Below, one piece after another: positions 48,331 through 59,334 of a stretch of 64,000 nucleotides of DNA (within the stretch, counting starts at the first letter, position 1; each line of letters opens with the position of its first letter). The position numbers were made by a program, and so were the translations under genes. Location of the stretch: positions 39,009,319-39,073,318 of the forward strand of contig NC_081831.1 of assembly GCF_030867095.1 (NCBI RefSeq), in the 5' to 3' direction. The notes beneath the pieces were generated by a model. The model did no database searches. It saw only the letters and a program-made list of their open reading frames with translations, and was not told where the DNA came from. This DNA comes from Alligator mississippiensis (lineage: Eukaryota > Chordata > Crocodylia > Alligatoridae).

Positions 48331-48666
48331 GGGGTGAGGTTGCCTTCCTTTGTATTGTGGGACCTCATTCTTTCCCAAGGGTAGATCCAGGGTGGGGTGC
48401 AGTGATGCAGTTGCACCCCCTCCCCACAGCTTTGATTTTTGGTTCACGCAAAGTTCACAACCAACTGTCTGGGTGTGGCAGCAGCATTTCTAGTCAGGTA
48501 CCAATGAAGGAGTCAGTTGATTTAATGTCTCATTTTAATCTATCTGATCCCTTCTAGACTCTTAATTCCACAGCTGTTAATGATCCTTGCTCCTTTTAAT
48601 GGTTCCACTAATCAAGTTCTTTTTTGTTTGTTCTGCTGTCTGTTAGCTACTCCTGGTAATTTAGCC

Positions 48667-48800
48667 CAGTGGTTCTCAATCTTTTTTGTACCAGGACCCA
48701 TTTGTAAACATTGATGGCCAGTCCCCACCCAATGCCCCACACTCCTGACCTGCTGCCCCGTCCCCAGCTGCCAGTGTTATATGTGATGATGCCCTGCAAA
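48667..48800 (+). mobile_element. hAT terminus related to 5376-5720
   Basis: It starts CAGTGGTTCTCAATCTTTTT and continues GTACCAGGACCCATTTGTAA, matching the minus strand of the element at 5376-5720 over its right part. The other end and the target duplication were not found. Confidence 0.6.
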
Positions 48801-48972
48801 ATCTGTTCCCTTCTTTTCAAAATCCTAGATCCACCAATGTTCTTTTCCTAGGATTTCCTGAGCAAACATTATAAGCTCAAAATGAGCTTATTTCATAAAC
48901 AAATTGGAGAAATGTAATGGACTAGACAAAGCTACTACAAGGTGGATAGGCAACTAGTTCAATAGCCACAAG

Positions 48973-49430
48973 CAGGGGGTTTCAGCCTTTTTTAACAAGT
49001 GTACCCCTTTGGTCTCAAAAGTTTCAGTTCATGTACCCCTTTATATCTTTTTCTGGTTTGTTTGTTTGTTTGTTTTTTGGGGGGGGGAACAGATCAAGGC
49101 CCCCGTAGTGAGGGAGGGAGTATGGCTGGGGCAGGCACTGCATAGGCAGAGGGCAAAAAAATTATTGGGGAGGGCTGAGCACATGTGTGCTCACCTCCCA
49201 GCAGGTAAGTCTGCAGGGAAAGGGATGGGAGAGAAGAAGGGGCCATGGTGGGGCAGATTGAGGCCCCCTGTGGTACGGGAGGGAGCAGGGCACAGGCAGA
49301 AGCATGGCTGGGGTGAGTGGGGTCCTGGCTAAGCCAGATGTTGGGGCAACCCTGGGCCTCCGGTTGTCCCACCACCTGACACAGCTGGGGCCCCACTCAC
49401 CCCAGCCCCTGTCCTGTTCCGTCCTTCACC
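48973..49430 (+). mobile_element. hAT-like fragment with internal direct repeat
   Basis: It begins CAGGGGGTTTCAGCCTTTTT then AACAAGTGTACCCCTTTGG, which is a hAT-type terminus. Two blocks containing AT(C/T)(A/G)AGGCCCCC and GGGAGGGAG at 49090 and 49257 are direct repeats. The following CR1 seems to have inserted into this element, because similar G-rich words (GGTGAGGGAGGGA) resume at about 50110. Confidence 0.5.
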
Positions 49431-50100
49431 GTGGGGGTCATCATTGACCACAAGATGAACATGAGCCTGCAGTGCGATGCTGTGGCTAGTAAAGCGACCA
49501 AAATGCTGGCTTGCATCCATAGATGCTTCTCAAGCAAATCCCGGGACATCATTCTCCCCTTGTACTCGGCCTTGATGAGGCCGCAGCTGGAGTACTGCGT
49601 CCAGTTTTGGGCTCCACAATTCAAAAAGGATGTGGAGAAGCTTGAGAGAGTCCAGAGAAGAGCCACGCGCATGATCAGAGGTCAGGGAAGCAGACCCTGC
49701 GATGACAGGCTGAGAGCCCTGGGGCTCTTTAGCCTGGAAAAGCGTAGGCTCAGGGGTGATCTGGTGGCCACCTATAAGTTTATCAGGGGTGACCACCAGT
49801 ATCTGGGGGAATGTTTGTTCACCAGAGCGCCCCAAGGGATGACGACTAGGTTGAACGGTCATAAACTACTTCAAGACCGTTTCAGGCTGGACATAAGGAA
49901 GAATTTCTTTACTGTTTGGGCCCCCAAGGTCCGGAGGTGGTTCAAGCACCTACATTGAACACCTTCAAGAGCAAACTGGATGCTTATCTTGCTGGGATCC
50001 TATGACCCCAGCTGACTTCCTGCCCTTTGGGCAGGGGGCTGGACTCGATGATCTTCTGAGGTCCCTTCCAGCCCTAATGTCTATGAAATCTATGAAATCT
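49431..50100 (+). pseudogene. Young CR1 copy, 3' end of ORF2 and 3' UTR
   Basis: The insertion keeps about 175 codons of the ORF2 C-terminus in one frame (IDHKMNMSLQCDAVASKATK, ILPLYSALMRPQLEYCVQFW, RVQRRATRMIRGQGSRP, YKFIRGDHQYLGE). A frame slip near WAPKVRRWFKHL follows. The 3' UTR then runs through GGCTGGACTCGATGATCTTC and ends in tandem TCTATGAAA units at about 50082-50100. It is the same subfamily as the antisense copy at 52082-53575, and the two are nearly identical over about 650 bp. Confidence 0.92.
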
Positions 50101-50389
50101 TCCCCTCCTGGTGGTGAGGGAGGGAATGGAGCAGGGGCAGGGGTAAATCATTCACCCCTGCCCTGCTCCCCAGTGCACTGTGGGGATTATCCCATGATCC
50201 AGCCTGGCCGGGGGGTGAATGGGGCCCTGGCCAGGCTGAGTTGTGGGACAGTAGGAGCCTGGTGGCTCCTTCAGGGGCACGGGAAAGTGGCTCCCGCTGC
50301 TGCACACACCATGGGGGAGCTGCGGGGGGGCACATTTCTTGCATTGCTGCAGACAGCAGGAGATATATTGGCTTGAAGTTGCTGCAGTT

Positions 50390-51127
50390 TCATATCTATT
50401 TAGACTGGATATCAAGAAAAACCTCTTCACTATTAGAACAGTGCGGCAGTGGAATAGATTGCTTAGGGAAGATTTGGAATCCACATCTTCAGTTTCCCAG
50501 GTTACACAGCAGAACGGGGAGTGTCTGGTTTTTCCCAAAGTTCTGGGCTTTGCTGGTTGCCACATGGAGCCAGCAAGGGGTGGGATTGGGGGCAGGGTTG
50601 TATTGTTTTGTTTGCCTTCCTCAGAACCATTGGGTGTTGCCTGCAACAAATGCTGGAGATTTGGCTGGGGTGTACCAGTGCTCCTACTAGGACTAAAACC
50701 TAGAGATTCCTGGTTAAGGGGTCTTGCCCCTCCACTCAGGTCATACTGATTTCCACATTTGGAAACAGGAAGGAACTTTACCTCATGTTCAGATTGGTAT
50801 GGATTCTGAGGAGTTTTGATTTCTCTGTAGTGAGGGACATAGCCCTCTTCCTTGAATCTTTCAAGAGCATTTTAACAACCCTCACAGCAAGAAGACACTG
50901 ACAGCCATTGTTCCCCTGCTTTACCTGTGCCAGGTTGGGATGATCTTGGTATTTTTAGGCAATGTGCCTTGTAGTTGTGTGACAGAGTTGTTTGTGCAGT
51001 TTTAGGAATACGTTAAGTAAGGACTCGTATGGAATGCTTTGGACAGGAATGATCTTGCATCAAGCAGAGGGTTGGAGTAGATGAGCCCCAGAGGTACCTT
51101 CTAGCCCTAAGATTCTATGACTCTATA
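50390..51127 (+). mobile_element. Older CR1 3' fragment
   Basis: A decayed ORF2 tail (FRLDIKKNLFTIRTVRQWNR) lies at about 50400-50460. A 3' UTR lies at about 51060-51127, with GGGTTGGAGTAGATGAGCCC, ACCTTCTAGCCCTAAGATTC and an ATTCTATGACTCTAT terminus. The part between is not clearly CR1 and could include another insertion. The 51128-52080 stretch holds nothing I recognise. Confidence 0.65.
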
Positions 51128-52081
51128 ATAAACCTGTTGTTCCCTGGTGTTATAATGGCAGGGCTTTGGCAGTGTCCCCATTACCTCTGCTTTTCAGATG
51201 TTTCAGATATTGTTCTTTATAGTTCTGGATGAGGGTTAGATAATCGTGATTTGAGGGATTCTTTTGCTTACTGACTGCCTGCAGACACAAGGGACTGAAT
51301 TTAATGTCCCTTCCACTCCTAGGATGAAGTGACATGTTACACTTAGACCATGCTAAATCTGTGGAATGTTAAACTGAGTTAAAATTAAAACATGCTCTGA
51401 GCAGTCACACTTTAAGGGTTAATACCATTTTTGCCTGCACAGCTCTGACTTGCCACTAGAGGGCTGGCAAGCAGGGGTATGGCTAGGAACCAGGAAATCT
51501 GGGCTGTATCCCTGTCTAATGGGGTAGTGCATCATTCTGCAATACTGGAGGATTGCAAATTGTTCATTTTATCTCCAGGTAGCAGCCTGAATTTACCCTA
51601 ACTTGAACTAGGTTGCACAGTCCATTTAATCTTTATCTGAAGTGAGCACCCGAAGAGTGCTTAGCATGAGTTAATGAACTTTAATTAACAGATAGTCCTA
51701 TTTTAAGTGCCCTTACTATGGTCTAAGTGTAGAATGCAACTTCACCCTTATATTCCTAAATTCCTATTCTTTGAGAAAATTAATGCACCACCTTTTGTAA
51801 CACACCTTCATCTTAGCACAAGTGTGAATCATAAGAAGCAGAGAGCAGAAAGAGCCACCCATATTTTCCATTAACTGTTTTTCAGGGTGTTAAGAAGGCC
51901 AGAGCAGAATCACAGATAGGCAACTACATTTCCTATATAATGAATTAGGAGAGGTAGGCACCTATATGAGACTGGGATCCAGAGTCCAAAACTACTTCTT
52001 AGACTTAGGAATGGGGACCAGAATGACTTGTTGCTATAAGACATGGCTGAATGAAGAGATGCTGGTGGGGCTCACATATTT

Positions 52082-53575
52082 CATAGATTTCATAGATTTC
52101 ATAGACATTAGGGCTGGAAGGGACCTCGGAAGATCATCGAGTCCAGCCCCCCGCCCAAAGGGCAGGACGTCAGCTGGGGTCATAGGATCCCAGCAAGATA
52201 AGCATCCAGTTTCATCTTGAAGGTGTTCAATGAAGGCGCTTGAACAACCTCCGGCGGCAGGCTGTTCCAGACCTTGGGGGCTCAGACAGTAAAGAAATTC
52301 TTCCTTATGTCCAGCCTGAAACGATCTTGTAGTAGTTTGTGACCATTCGTCCTCGTCATCCCTTGGGGCGCTCTGGTGAACAAACGTTCCCCTAGATACT
52401 GGTGATCACCCCTGATAAACTTGTAGGTGGCCATCAGATCACCCCTGAGCCTGCGCTTTTCCAGGCTAAAGAGCCCCAGGGCTCTCAGCCTGTCATCGTA
52501 GGGTCTGCTTCCCTGACCTCTGATCATGCGCGTGGCTCTTCTCTGGACTCTCTCAAGCTTCTCCACATCCTTTTTGAATTGTGGAGCCCAAAACTGGACG
52601 CAGTACTCCAGCTGCGGCCTCACTAAGGCCAAGTACAGGGGGAGAATGACGTCCCGGGATTTTCTTGAGAAGCATCTATGGATGCAAGCCAGCGTTTTGG
52701 TCGCTTTACTAGCCGCAGCATCGCATTGCAGGCTCGTGTTCATCTTGTGGTCAATGATGACCCCCAAGTCTCTTTCTTCCATAGTGCTAACCAACATAGC
52801 ACTGCCGAGCCTATAAGGATGCTGCGGGTTTTTTTTCCCAAGGTAGAGAACCTTGCATTTATCGGCGTTGAACACCATCAGATTCTCATCCGCCCACTTG
52901 CTGAGCCTGTCCAGGTCAGCCTGGATCACCCGCCTGTCTTCTGGCGTGGATGCTTTGCCCCAAAGTTTGGTGTCATCGGCGAACTTGGCCAGTCCGCTTC
53001 TGACTCCAGTGTGTACATCGTTAATGAAGATGTTGAACAGTATGGGTCCAAGGACTGAGCCCTGGGGGACCCCACTGGTCACAGGACACCACAAAGAGTG
53101 ACTTCCATCAATTACTACCCTCTGGGTCCGACCCCGGAGCCAATTTTCCAGCCAGTGGATCGTGGGGGACCCAAGGCGACAATTGGCCAGTTTCTCCAAG
53201 AGACGATCATGGGACACCAGATCGAAGGCTTTTTTGAAGTCAAGATATATGACATCAATCTCTTCTCCCTTGTCCAGGTGATAGGTCACCTAGTCATAGA
53301 AGGAAATGAGATTGGTCAAGCAAGACCTACCCGCAACAAACCCATGCTGGCTATCCCTTAAGATGTTGGCGTTGGCCAGTCCATTAAGGATGGCCTCCTT
53401 AATAAACTTTTCTAAGATCTTCCCCGGGATAGAAGTCAGGCTGATGGGCCTATAGTTAGCCGGATCCACTTTCCTCCCTTTCTTGAAGATAGGCACCACG
53501 TTGGCCTTCTTCTTCCAGTCTTCGGGCACTACACCAGAGCGCCAAGAGTTTTCAAAGATCCAAAGATTCATTATA
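52082..53575 (-). pseudogene. Young CR1 copy, reverse transcriptase with one stop
   Basis: On the minus strand this is a 5'-truncated CR1 ORF2 of about 430 codons in one frame, from about 53571 to 52282. It shows NYRPISLTSIPGKILEKF, GFVAGRSCLTNLISFYD, VIYLDFKKAFDLVSHDRL, VPQGSVLGPILFNIFIND, the catalytic LAKFADDTKLWG box, and the tail RPQLEYCVQFWAPQFKKD. The only interruption is TAG at 53290-53292, between FYD and VTYHL, where CR1 proteins usually have Gln; this fits CAG to TAG. The 3' UTR ends with tandem TTTCATAGA units at 52079-52108. The endonuclease half is absent, so it cannot move by itself. Confidence 0.93.
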
Positions 53576-54359
53576 AGCTTTTGGCTAGAATATTCAACTA
53601 GGAAGTCATAAACCTGATTTAAACACTCCTGTTACCCTGAAAAGGTTCAAACTCACCTCTCAGGAGAGAGAAGAGTACCTTAACCACCAGGCTACAAACT
53701 AGGATGGGCCAGGGGTACCTTCTACCACTCATCTTGGAGCTGACCATTGTGGAGAAAGAAATGCAAGGTTATGTGAACAGAAAGAGAGAACAAGAAAGGG
53801 TATCCTGGCTCTGTAATCCAGTGAACTGGGAATTTCCTTGGGAGGAGAGAGTTCTGAGTTCCAGCTTGCAGAGCAGTTAACATGCTGTAAATTCATACTC
53901 TGGCTTACCTGACAGGGCGTGCCTGTACCCTGAGGTGCCTGCAGTTTCTCAAGCACCTTTGGAGTTAGGCAGGGTTTGTTTGTTTTTTAAATGTAGACAC
54001 TGGCTTCTGCCTAAGTCCACGTTAGCTACTTAAGTCTTTTTCTGTATTTGGAACTCTCCATCCAAGAAGACCTAAAGCAGACTAAATAGAGCCACAGGGC
54101 CCCACTCATAGGCCAGCATAAGAGGTGCTGATTTGTATGCGTCTTACCAGGGATGTGTTTTGTGCACTGCAGAGAGGAGTGGAGCAAGGGAGAATGGCAA
54201 GAGAGGAGGAGTAAATACAAGAAAAGAAAAGGACAAGAATGAGTTGAAAATAAAGACAACTGAAAAGGATCGTGAAGGGCTGGAGGAAGGAGGCTGACAC
54301 CAGAGGGATAGGAAAATACTGGGAGGAGGTGGGGCAAACAACAAGCATAAGATAGTATC

Positions 54360-54623
54360 TGGACCTTGTGCAAAGTTCTGTACTTAGGATGAAACAATCC
54401 CATACACCAGGACAGGCTGGGGACTAACTGGCTAAGCAGCAGCTCTGCATAAAAGGACCTGGGGGTTACAGTGGAAAATAAATGGAATATGAACCAACAG
54501 TATGCCTTTGTTGCCTAGAAGGCTAACAGCATAGTGGGCTGCATTGGTAGGAGTGTTGCCAGCAGATCAAGGGAAGTGATTATTCCCCTCTATTCTGCAC
54601 TAGTAAGGCCACATCTTCAGTAC
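54360..54623 (+). mobile_element. CR1 fragment left of the Gypsy element
   Basis: Decayed CR1 ORF2 text in the plus direction: LYLG, then KDLGVTVENKWNMNQQYA, then a [20 protein letters not shown] block that stops at the TGTGACGAG start of the Gypsy LTR. The stretch 53576-54359 has no feature I can support. Confidence 0.75.
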
Positions 54624-55365
54624 TGTGACGAGTTTTGCCCCGTCAGGATCCTACTTACATAGCCCCCAAGAATCTTTGCTACTCAAGCCCCGCCCTCGGT
54701 CTCTGGGTATAAGCTGTTTTGGCCTCAGTCAGCCCCTGACCGGCCTATTGTTTTCTCTTTCTATAGAGATGTATATATATATTTTGTTTATATCACCATA
54801 GGACCTCAGCCTGTCGGCTGATGTCAAATGAGCAGTCCCAACCAGAGGTCCACACACCCACATCCTCGCCTGCCATGACTTGGTGTTTATGGGAGTAGAA
54901 TTATGTACCTGGGCGTGTAGTTCCAGTCAGTCGTCGTCCACCGTCCTATGTTCATGAGGGCTCCACCATCCCCTACACCCTCGTCCATTCCACCGGGCAT
55001 TGAATCGTCTTCTTGTTACTGGTCCAGCCAGCAGGTTCTGACCCAGGGTCTCTGTCTTTATATTTAAAAAAAAAACAACAAGCGCTCCTGGCTTGGATTA
55101 TTGTTCACCCAGCTTTTAACCAACAAAAGAAAAAAAATACTCTGTGAGGTCACTTTCTCCTTCACCTTATTCCAGTCTTTATGGTACCTCTTCATGAGCC
55201 TCCTATTAGGGTCATTATGGTACCTTCCACCAGGTCTACCCTTGATAATTTGTTCTTGCCCCGCTTTTAGGGTCTTTATGGTACCTTGCCTCTGCAGTGC
55301 CCTTCTATTAGGGTTTTTACGGTATTTTCTCCAGCCATCCTCTTCAGGCTGCCAGTGAGATCACA
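54624..55365 (-). mobile_element. Putative 3' LTR of the Gypsy element
   Basis: It begins TGTGACGAG, abruptly ending the CR1 homology on its left, and a TG...CA unit can be closed at GAGATCACA (55365). A CGTCACA end on the element strand is common in vertebrate Gypsy LTRs. I saw minus-strand TATAAA words at about 54787 and 55053. The right boundary is a guess because no strong polypurine tract is visible and no second LTR remains for comparison. Confidence 0.4.
55175..55330. repeat. Four copies of a 22-bp motif
   Basis: The motif TATTAGGGTCTTTATGGTACCT recurs with small changes at about 55175, 55204, 55265 and 55308, at spacings of roughly 30, 60 and 45 bp. It lies in the putative U3 of the LTR, where such repeats may bind a factor. 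That role is inference. Confidence 0.65.
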
Positions 55366-55844
55366 GTAAGTTTCTGGTGTTGCTATTTCACCAATTATTT
55401 TATCTAGGCCTCCTCTGGGGAGCTCCCTCTCTGCAGGAGCCTCCTGCTGGTTTTCCAGGCTGCTCTCAGGCTTTCCTGCAGCTTTGCTCCGTCCCGCTCC
55501 TCTTCTTCCGGTCCTGCGCTCCCCCTTCCTGCCTGCTCCGGGCTCCTCTTTATACTGGAGGTTGAATTCCCGGCCCCTCCTCTCCAGAAATACCGGGAGA
55601 AAGAGGATTTCTGCCGTGGCCTTTGGGGCTGGGGCCGCTGATTCTGTCTTTGGCCTGTGCTCCTTTGCCCCCTGTGGCTCTCTCTCTTCCTCACGCATCC
55701 CACCCTTCAAGACGCCGCTAGGCGTTTCTATCTCTCTTCTTACTTGGTTCTCCTTCAGGTTGCTGACTTCTTCTCCCTCCTCTTCTTCCTTCATCTTACT
55801 CAGGCCGTCTATGTCACACCAATATAGGAAATCAGCCACCGTAT

Positions 55845-57061
55845 TCACTCTTCCTGGCCTGTACGCAACACAAAATCAAAACGGTTGAGAGCTAACGCCC
55901 ACCGCATAATGTGAGTATTATCTGTTTTTGCGGTGTTCATCCATCTCAAGGGGGCATGATCTGTTATCAATTTAAATTCACGGCCCAGCAAGTAATAACG
56001 GAAATAGTCCACCCCCCAATGAATAGCAAGACATTCCCGATCCACTGTGGAGTACCTTTTCTCATGCTCATTCAATTTTTGGCTGGCATATGCCACCGGT
56101 CGCTCCACTCCTTCCACTTCCTGGGACAAAACAGCTCCCAGTGCGAATGCTGAGGTGTCAGTCTGCAAGGTGAAGGGCAGTGCAAAATTGGGAGTATGGA
56201 GTATTACATCTTGGCACAATGCCTGCTTGAGGTCTTCAAAGGCCTTCCATTGAACCAAGTCCCATGCAATTTGATGTGACTTCTTACCCTTTAATAGCCT
56301 TGACTAAGGGTGCCGCTACCTCTGCAAACTTGGGTATAAAACACCTGTAATAACTTGTGAGCCCTAAGAACGCTCTCATTTGTTTCTTGTTCCGAGGTGC
56401 CTGATACTCTCTAATAACTTGTACTTTATCGGCCAGGGGTCTCACACATCCTTGCCCTACCAAGAATCCTAAATTTAGTTTCCGTCTTCCCCAAAGCACA
56501 CTTCTTTGGGTTGGCAGTCAGTCCTACTTGCTTTAGCTCCAGTAAGATGGCTCTTAAAGCCCTTAGGTGTTGTTCCCAGGATTCCGTATAAACTACAATG
56601 TCGTCAATATATGCCGATGCGTAACCTTGGTGCGGAGTGAACACCCAATTGATTAGCCTTTGAAAGGTGGCCACCACCACATTGAGTCCAAATGGCATTC
56701 TTTTACATTCAAAAAGCCCCCATGGGGTTCCGTAGACTGTCTTCGGTTGGTCTTCTGTTCTTAAGAGCACCTGCCAGTAGCCTTTTGATAAATCTAGAGT
56801 GGATATAAATTTTGCCTGTCCTATACGTTCCACTAATTCGCTCACGTGAGGCATTGGGAACACATCAAATTAGGTCATGACATTTAACTTGCAAAAATCT
56901 ATGCATAATCGCAATATTCCATCAGGTTTTGGCACCGCTACCAATGGACTACGCCATGGGCTATGTGATGGAGTGATAATCCTTTGGGCTAACATCTTTT
57001 CTAACTCTTCTTTGATAGGTTGATATCTATGATAAGGGATCCTCCTCCATTTTTCCCGCAC
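55845..57061 (-). pseudogene. Gypsy (Gmr1-like) reverse transcriptase and RNase H
   Basis: Order on the minus strand: a lead-in YQPIKEELEKMLAQRIITPS with SPWRSPLVAVPKPDG and LCIDFCKLN; then ISTLDLSKGYWQV, with the first catalytic Asp; MPFGLNVVVATFQRL; and the active site YIDD at 56600-56611. The connection segment follows (RAFLGLTSYYRCFIPKFAE). RNase H then shows LQTDTSAFALGAVL, YSTVDRECLAIHW and LITDHAPLRWM, covering the D, E and D ligands. Breaks are a TAA at 56870-56872 and frame changes near 56430 and 56265. Reverse transcriptase lies downstream of integrase, which defines the Gmr1-type order. After RNase H an acidic, Gln/Arg-rich frame runs to about 55276. Confidence 0.9.
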
Positions 57062-57147
57062 TATGTGACCCTCTTTGGTAATAATTTTATGTTCAACCCC
57101 TATAGCTTTCCCTGGACTTTCAGTGAAAACATCCGAGAAATCTTTGA

Positions 57148-58496
57148 TTAATCTCTGTGTCTCTGCTGTTCTTCCTCTAGTTGGCTTCCAATGGGGACCT
57201 TGTTTGTGTCTCCTGGTTCGCTAGAATTTTCTGCAATCTGGTGCCCAAATTCCTCTGACTCTGGGTCAGGAGAGATCAGTAGGCCCTCAGGTTCATGCCA
57301 TTCTTTAAGTAGATTTATGTGGAAAACCTGTTTTTCTCTCTTGGCTCCTGGATGGGATATCTCATAATCTACTGGCCCCATTCTTCTTAGCACCTTGAAA
57401 GGTCCTTGCCAACATGTTTAAAACTTGCTTGTCAAGCTGGGTAACAATGCCAACACCTTTTGATCCACTTTTAGCTCTCTCTCCTTAAAATGCACATTGT
57501 ACCTCTCTTATTTGTTCTGTGCCTGCCCCAAATTCTCACATGCCACATCCCTCACCAACTGCAGGCATTCCTTTAAATCTCTCACATGCTCAGATGCCAC
57601 TCTTCCTGTCTCTGGGTCCGCCTCCCAACCATCTCTCACAATACCTAATAAAATCCGGGGATGATGACCGTACATTAACTCAAACGGCGAATACCCTAAC
57701 AATGCTTGTTAGGCATCTCTTTTTGCAAACAGCAAGGGTGGCACCAATAGGTTCCATTTCCTTGGTTCTACTTGTGCACATCTGCGCAACATCCCTTTTA
57801 ATGTACCATTAAAACATTCAACCAGGCCATTCATTTGCGGGTGGTTCACCGCCATTTTTAAATGGTGGATCTGTAGAACTTTACACATTGAACTTAGCAC
57901 TAGGGACATGAAATTGGATCCTTGGTCTGTAATGATCTCCTTTGGGATACCGACCCTCGCGACCCATTTCATAAGTTCTTCTGCTGCTCTAGGTCCTGTC
58001 ACAGATCATAATGGGATAGCCTCCGGGAATCTAGTTGCATAATCTATCAACACTAAAATAAACTGGTGTCCCACTGCACTCCATGGTAAGGGGCCCACTA
58101 CATCTAGGGCCACCCTGGCAAATGGCTCTCTGACTAAAGGCATCGGTTGCAATGGTACCTGGGTGGTTTATAATTGCTCACCTTTTGACATACCTCAGAG
58201 ACTCGACAGAATCCTTCAATCTCCTCATACATATGGGGCCAAAAACATGATCTAGCTAGGCAAGCTTTGGTCTTAGTTTTGCCTAGCTGTCCCCCCAATG
58301 GGTTCCTATGAGCTAAGTGCAGGAGCTGCACTCTATAGGATCTTGGTATAATTAACTGTGACACCTCTTCTCCTTCAGTTTTACCTCTCTTAATCCTATA
58401 CATTAACCCATTATGCATCTCACACAGCAGCACTTGCTTACTTTGTTCAGGGTGAATTACCTGTCGGTCTTGTTTCACTTGGTCTGTCTCCTGCAA
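57148..58496 (-). pseudogene. Gypsy (Gmr1-like) integrase, upstream of RT
   Basis: This encodes the enzyme that would insert the element DNA. The N-terminal zinc-binding region reads LLHLAHRNPLGGQLGKTKTK and FWPHMYEEIEGFC...VCQK; one Cys of the usual CxxC appears to be Ser. The catalytic core has Asp in VALDVVGPLPW (about 58110), Asp in IITDQGSNFMS and Glu in NGLVECFNGTLKG, so the D,D,E residues are present. It continues with YSPFELMYGHHPR and the C-terminal GPVDYEISHPGAKREKQVFH / INLLKEW block, a GPY/F-like module. Frame changes occur near 58130 and 57400. It ends about 90 bases before the reverse transcriptase lead-in. No second integrase follows RNase H. Confidence 0.9.
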
Positions 58497-58529
58497 AGCC
58501 CAAAGTTCCTCATCGTTCTATTAGGCCTC

Positions 58530-58976
58530 TCAGAATTGACTGCTATTGGCTAGTCCCTGTACATCCAGTTCCTCTTCCGTCTCTATATTTGCCCCTACTA
58601 GTCCTTCTTTAGTGTCCCTGGAGTTACAAAGCGATGCTATTACTTTGTAAATTTCTGGCCAGTCCCAACCTAATATCATGGGGTACAAAATTTCTTCCTC
58701 TAACCCCACAGGGATTCTTCTGCTGACCCCTTGCACTTGTAATTGTAATAATCACCGTTCATAATATGCCTTTTGCTTATGGAGGCAGACCATCTTCACA
58801 CTGGCATACCTTGGTGTTTGTTTCCACGATATCAATGACAGTCGGACAAAGGATTGAGCACATCCTGTATCAACCGCTGCTTGCACCGACCGGCCTTCCA
58901 CCCACATGGCCACCTCAGGTAAGTGTTGTATTTTGTCTGCCAAACTGTCCCCTACACTGCAATCCATCATTTCCAT
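58530..58976 (-). pseudogene. Gypsy (Gmr1-like) aspartic protease region
   Basis: The minus-strand frame contains VQAAVDTGCAQSFVRLSLI, with the protease DTG triad at 58863-58871, and further on ILYPMILGWDWPEIYKVI, the usual end of Gypsy proteases. It is in the same frame as the integrase N-terminus, separated only by stop codons (near 58750 and 58500). In intact elements it would cut the Gag-Pol precursor. Confidence 0.75.
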
Positions 58977-59063
58977 GTTGTGTTCTTCTCTCGTCCCTGC
59001 CCGAATGTCTGTGGGCTGTGCCTTGACTTCTCTTGGTCTTGGAGTTAGTCATGGGCCCCAGGA

Positions 59064-59330
59064 ACACTCTCAAGCTATATGGTTTTATCTACCGCAGCTA
59101 AAACAGACCGGCCCTCATAGGCTTCCTTTCTTGTTTTCCCGGCTCTCTCTTTCGTCTTTGCAGTCTGCCTCCCGTGTATAACTCCCTCCTGCTCCTCTTG
59201 TACCTCGATCACAATTAATCTCTCCTTGAGCCATATCAAAGTCTTCCGCCAGCTGCAGGGCTTCATGGGAAGACTTAGGGCAATGGCACCTTACCCATCT
59301 CTGTGTGCTGTCCTCCAAATCTGTGATAAA
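59064..59330 (-). pseudogene. Gag C-terminus: SCAN-like capsid end and CCHC knuckle
   Basis: The minus strand starts with FITDLEDSTQRWVRCHCPKS then SHEALQLAEDFDMAQGE. This is very like the last helices of the SCAN domain, which is held to derive from Gmr1-type Gag. At 59064-59105 a CX2CX4HX4C zinc knuckle is spelled out codon by codon (CFSCGR, then NHIA, then EC), but TAA and TGA occupy two of its non-ligand positions. The Gag N-terminus and 5' LTR are missing because the sequence is cut at about 59330. Confidence 0.7.
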
Positions 59331-59334
59331 CTGA

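Noticed and set aside
53640..53700. A possible tRNA-derived SINE or tRNA around the AACCACCAGGCTAC words
   Set aside because: No complete cloverleaf or pair of A and B boxes could be made out.
55276..55848. A 190-codon acidic frame after RNase H, possibly an extra gene or Env
   Set aside because: It is Glu/Arg/Gly-rich, has no signal peptide or membrane segment, and partly enters the putative LTR. It is better explained as the end of Pol plus 3' untranslated DNA.
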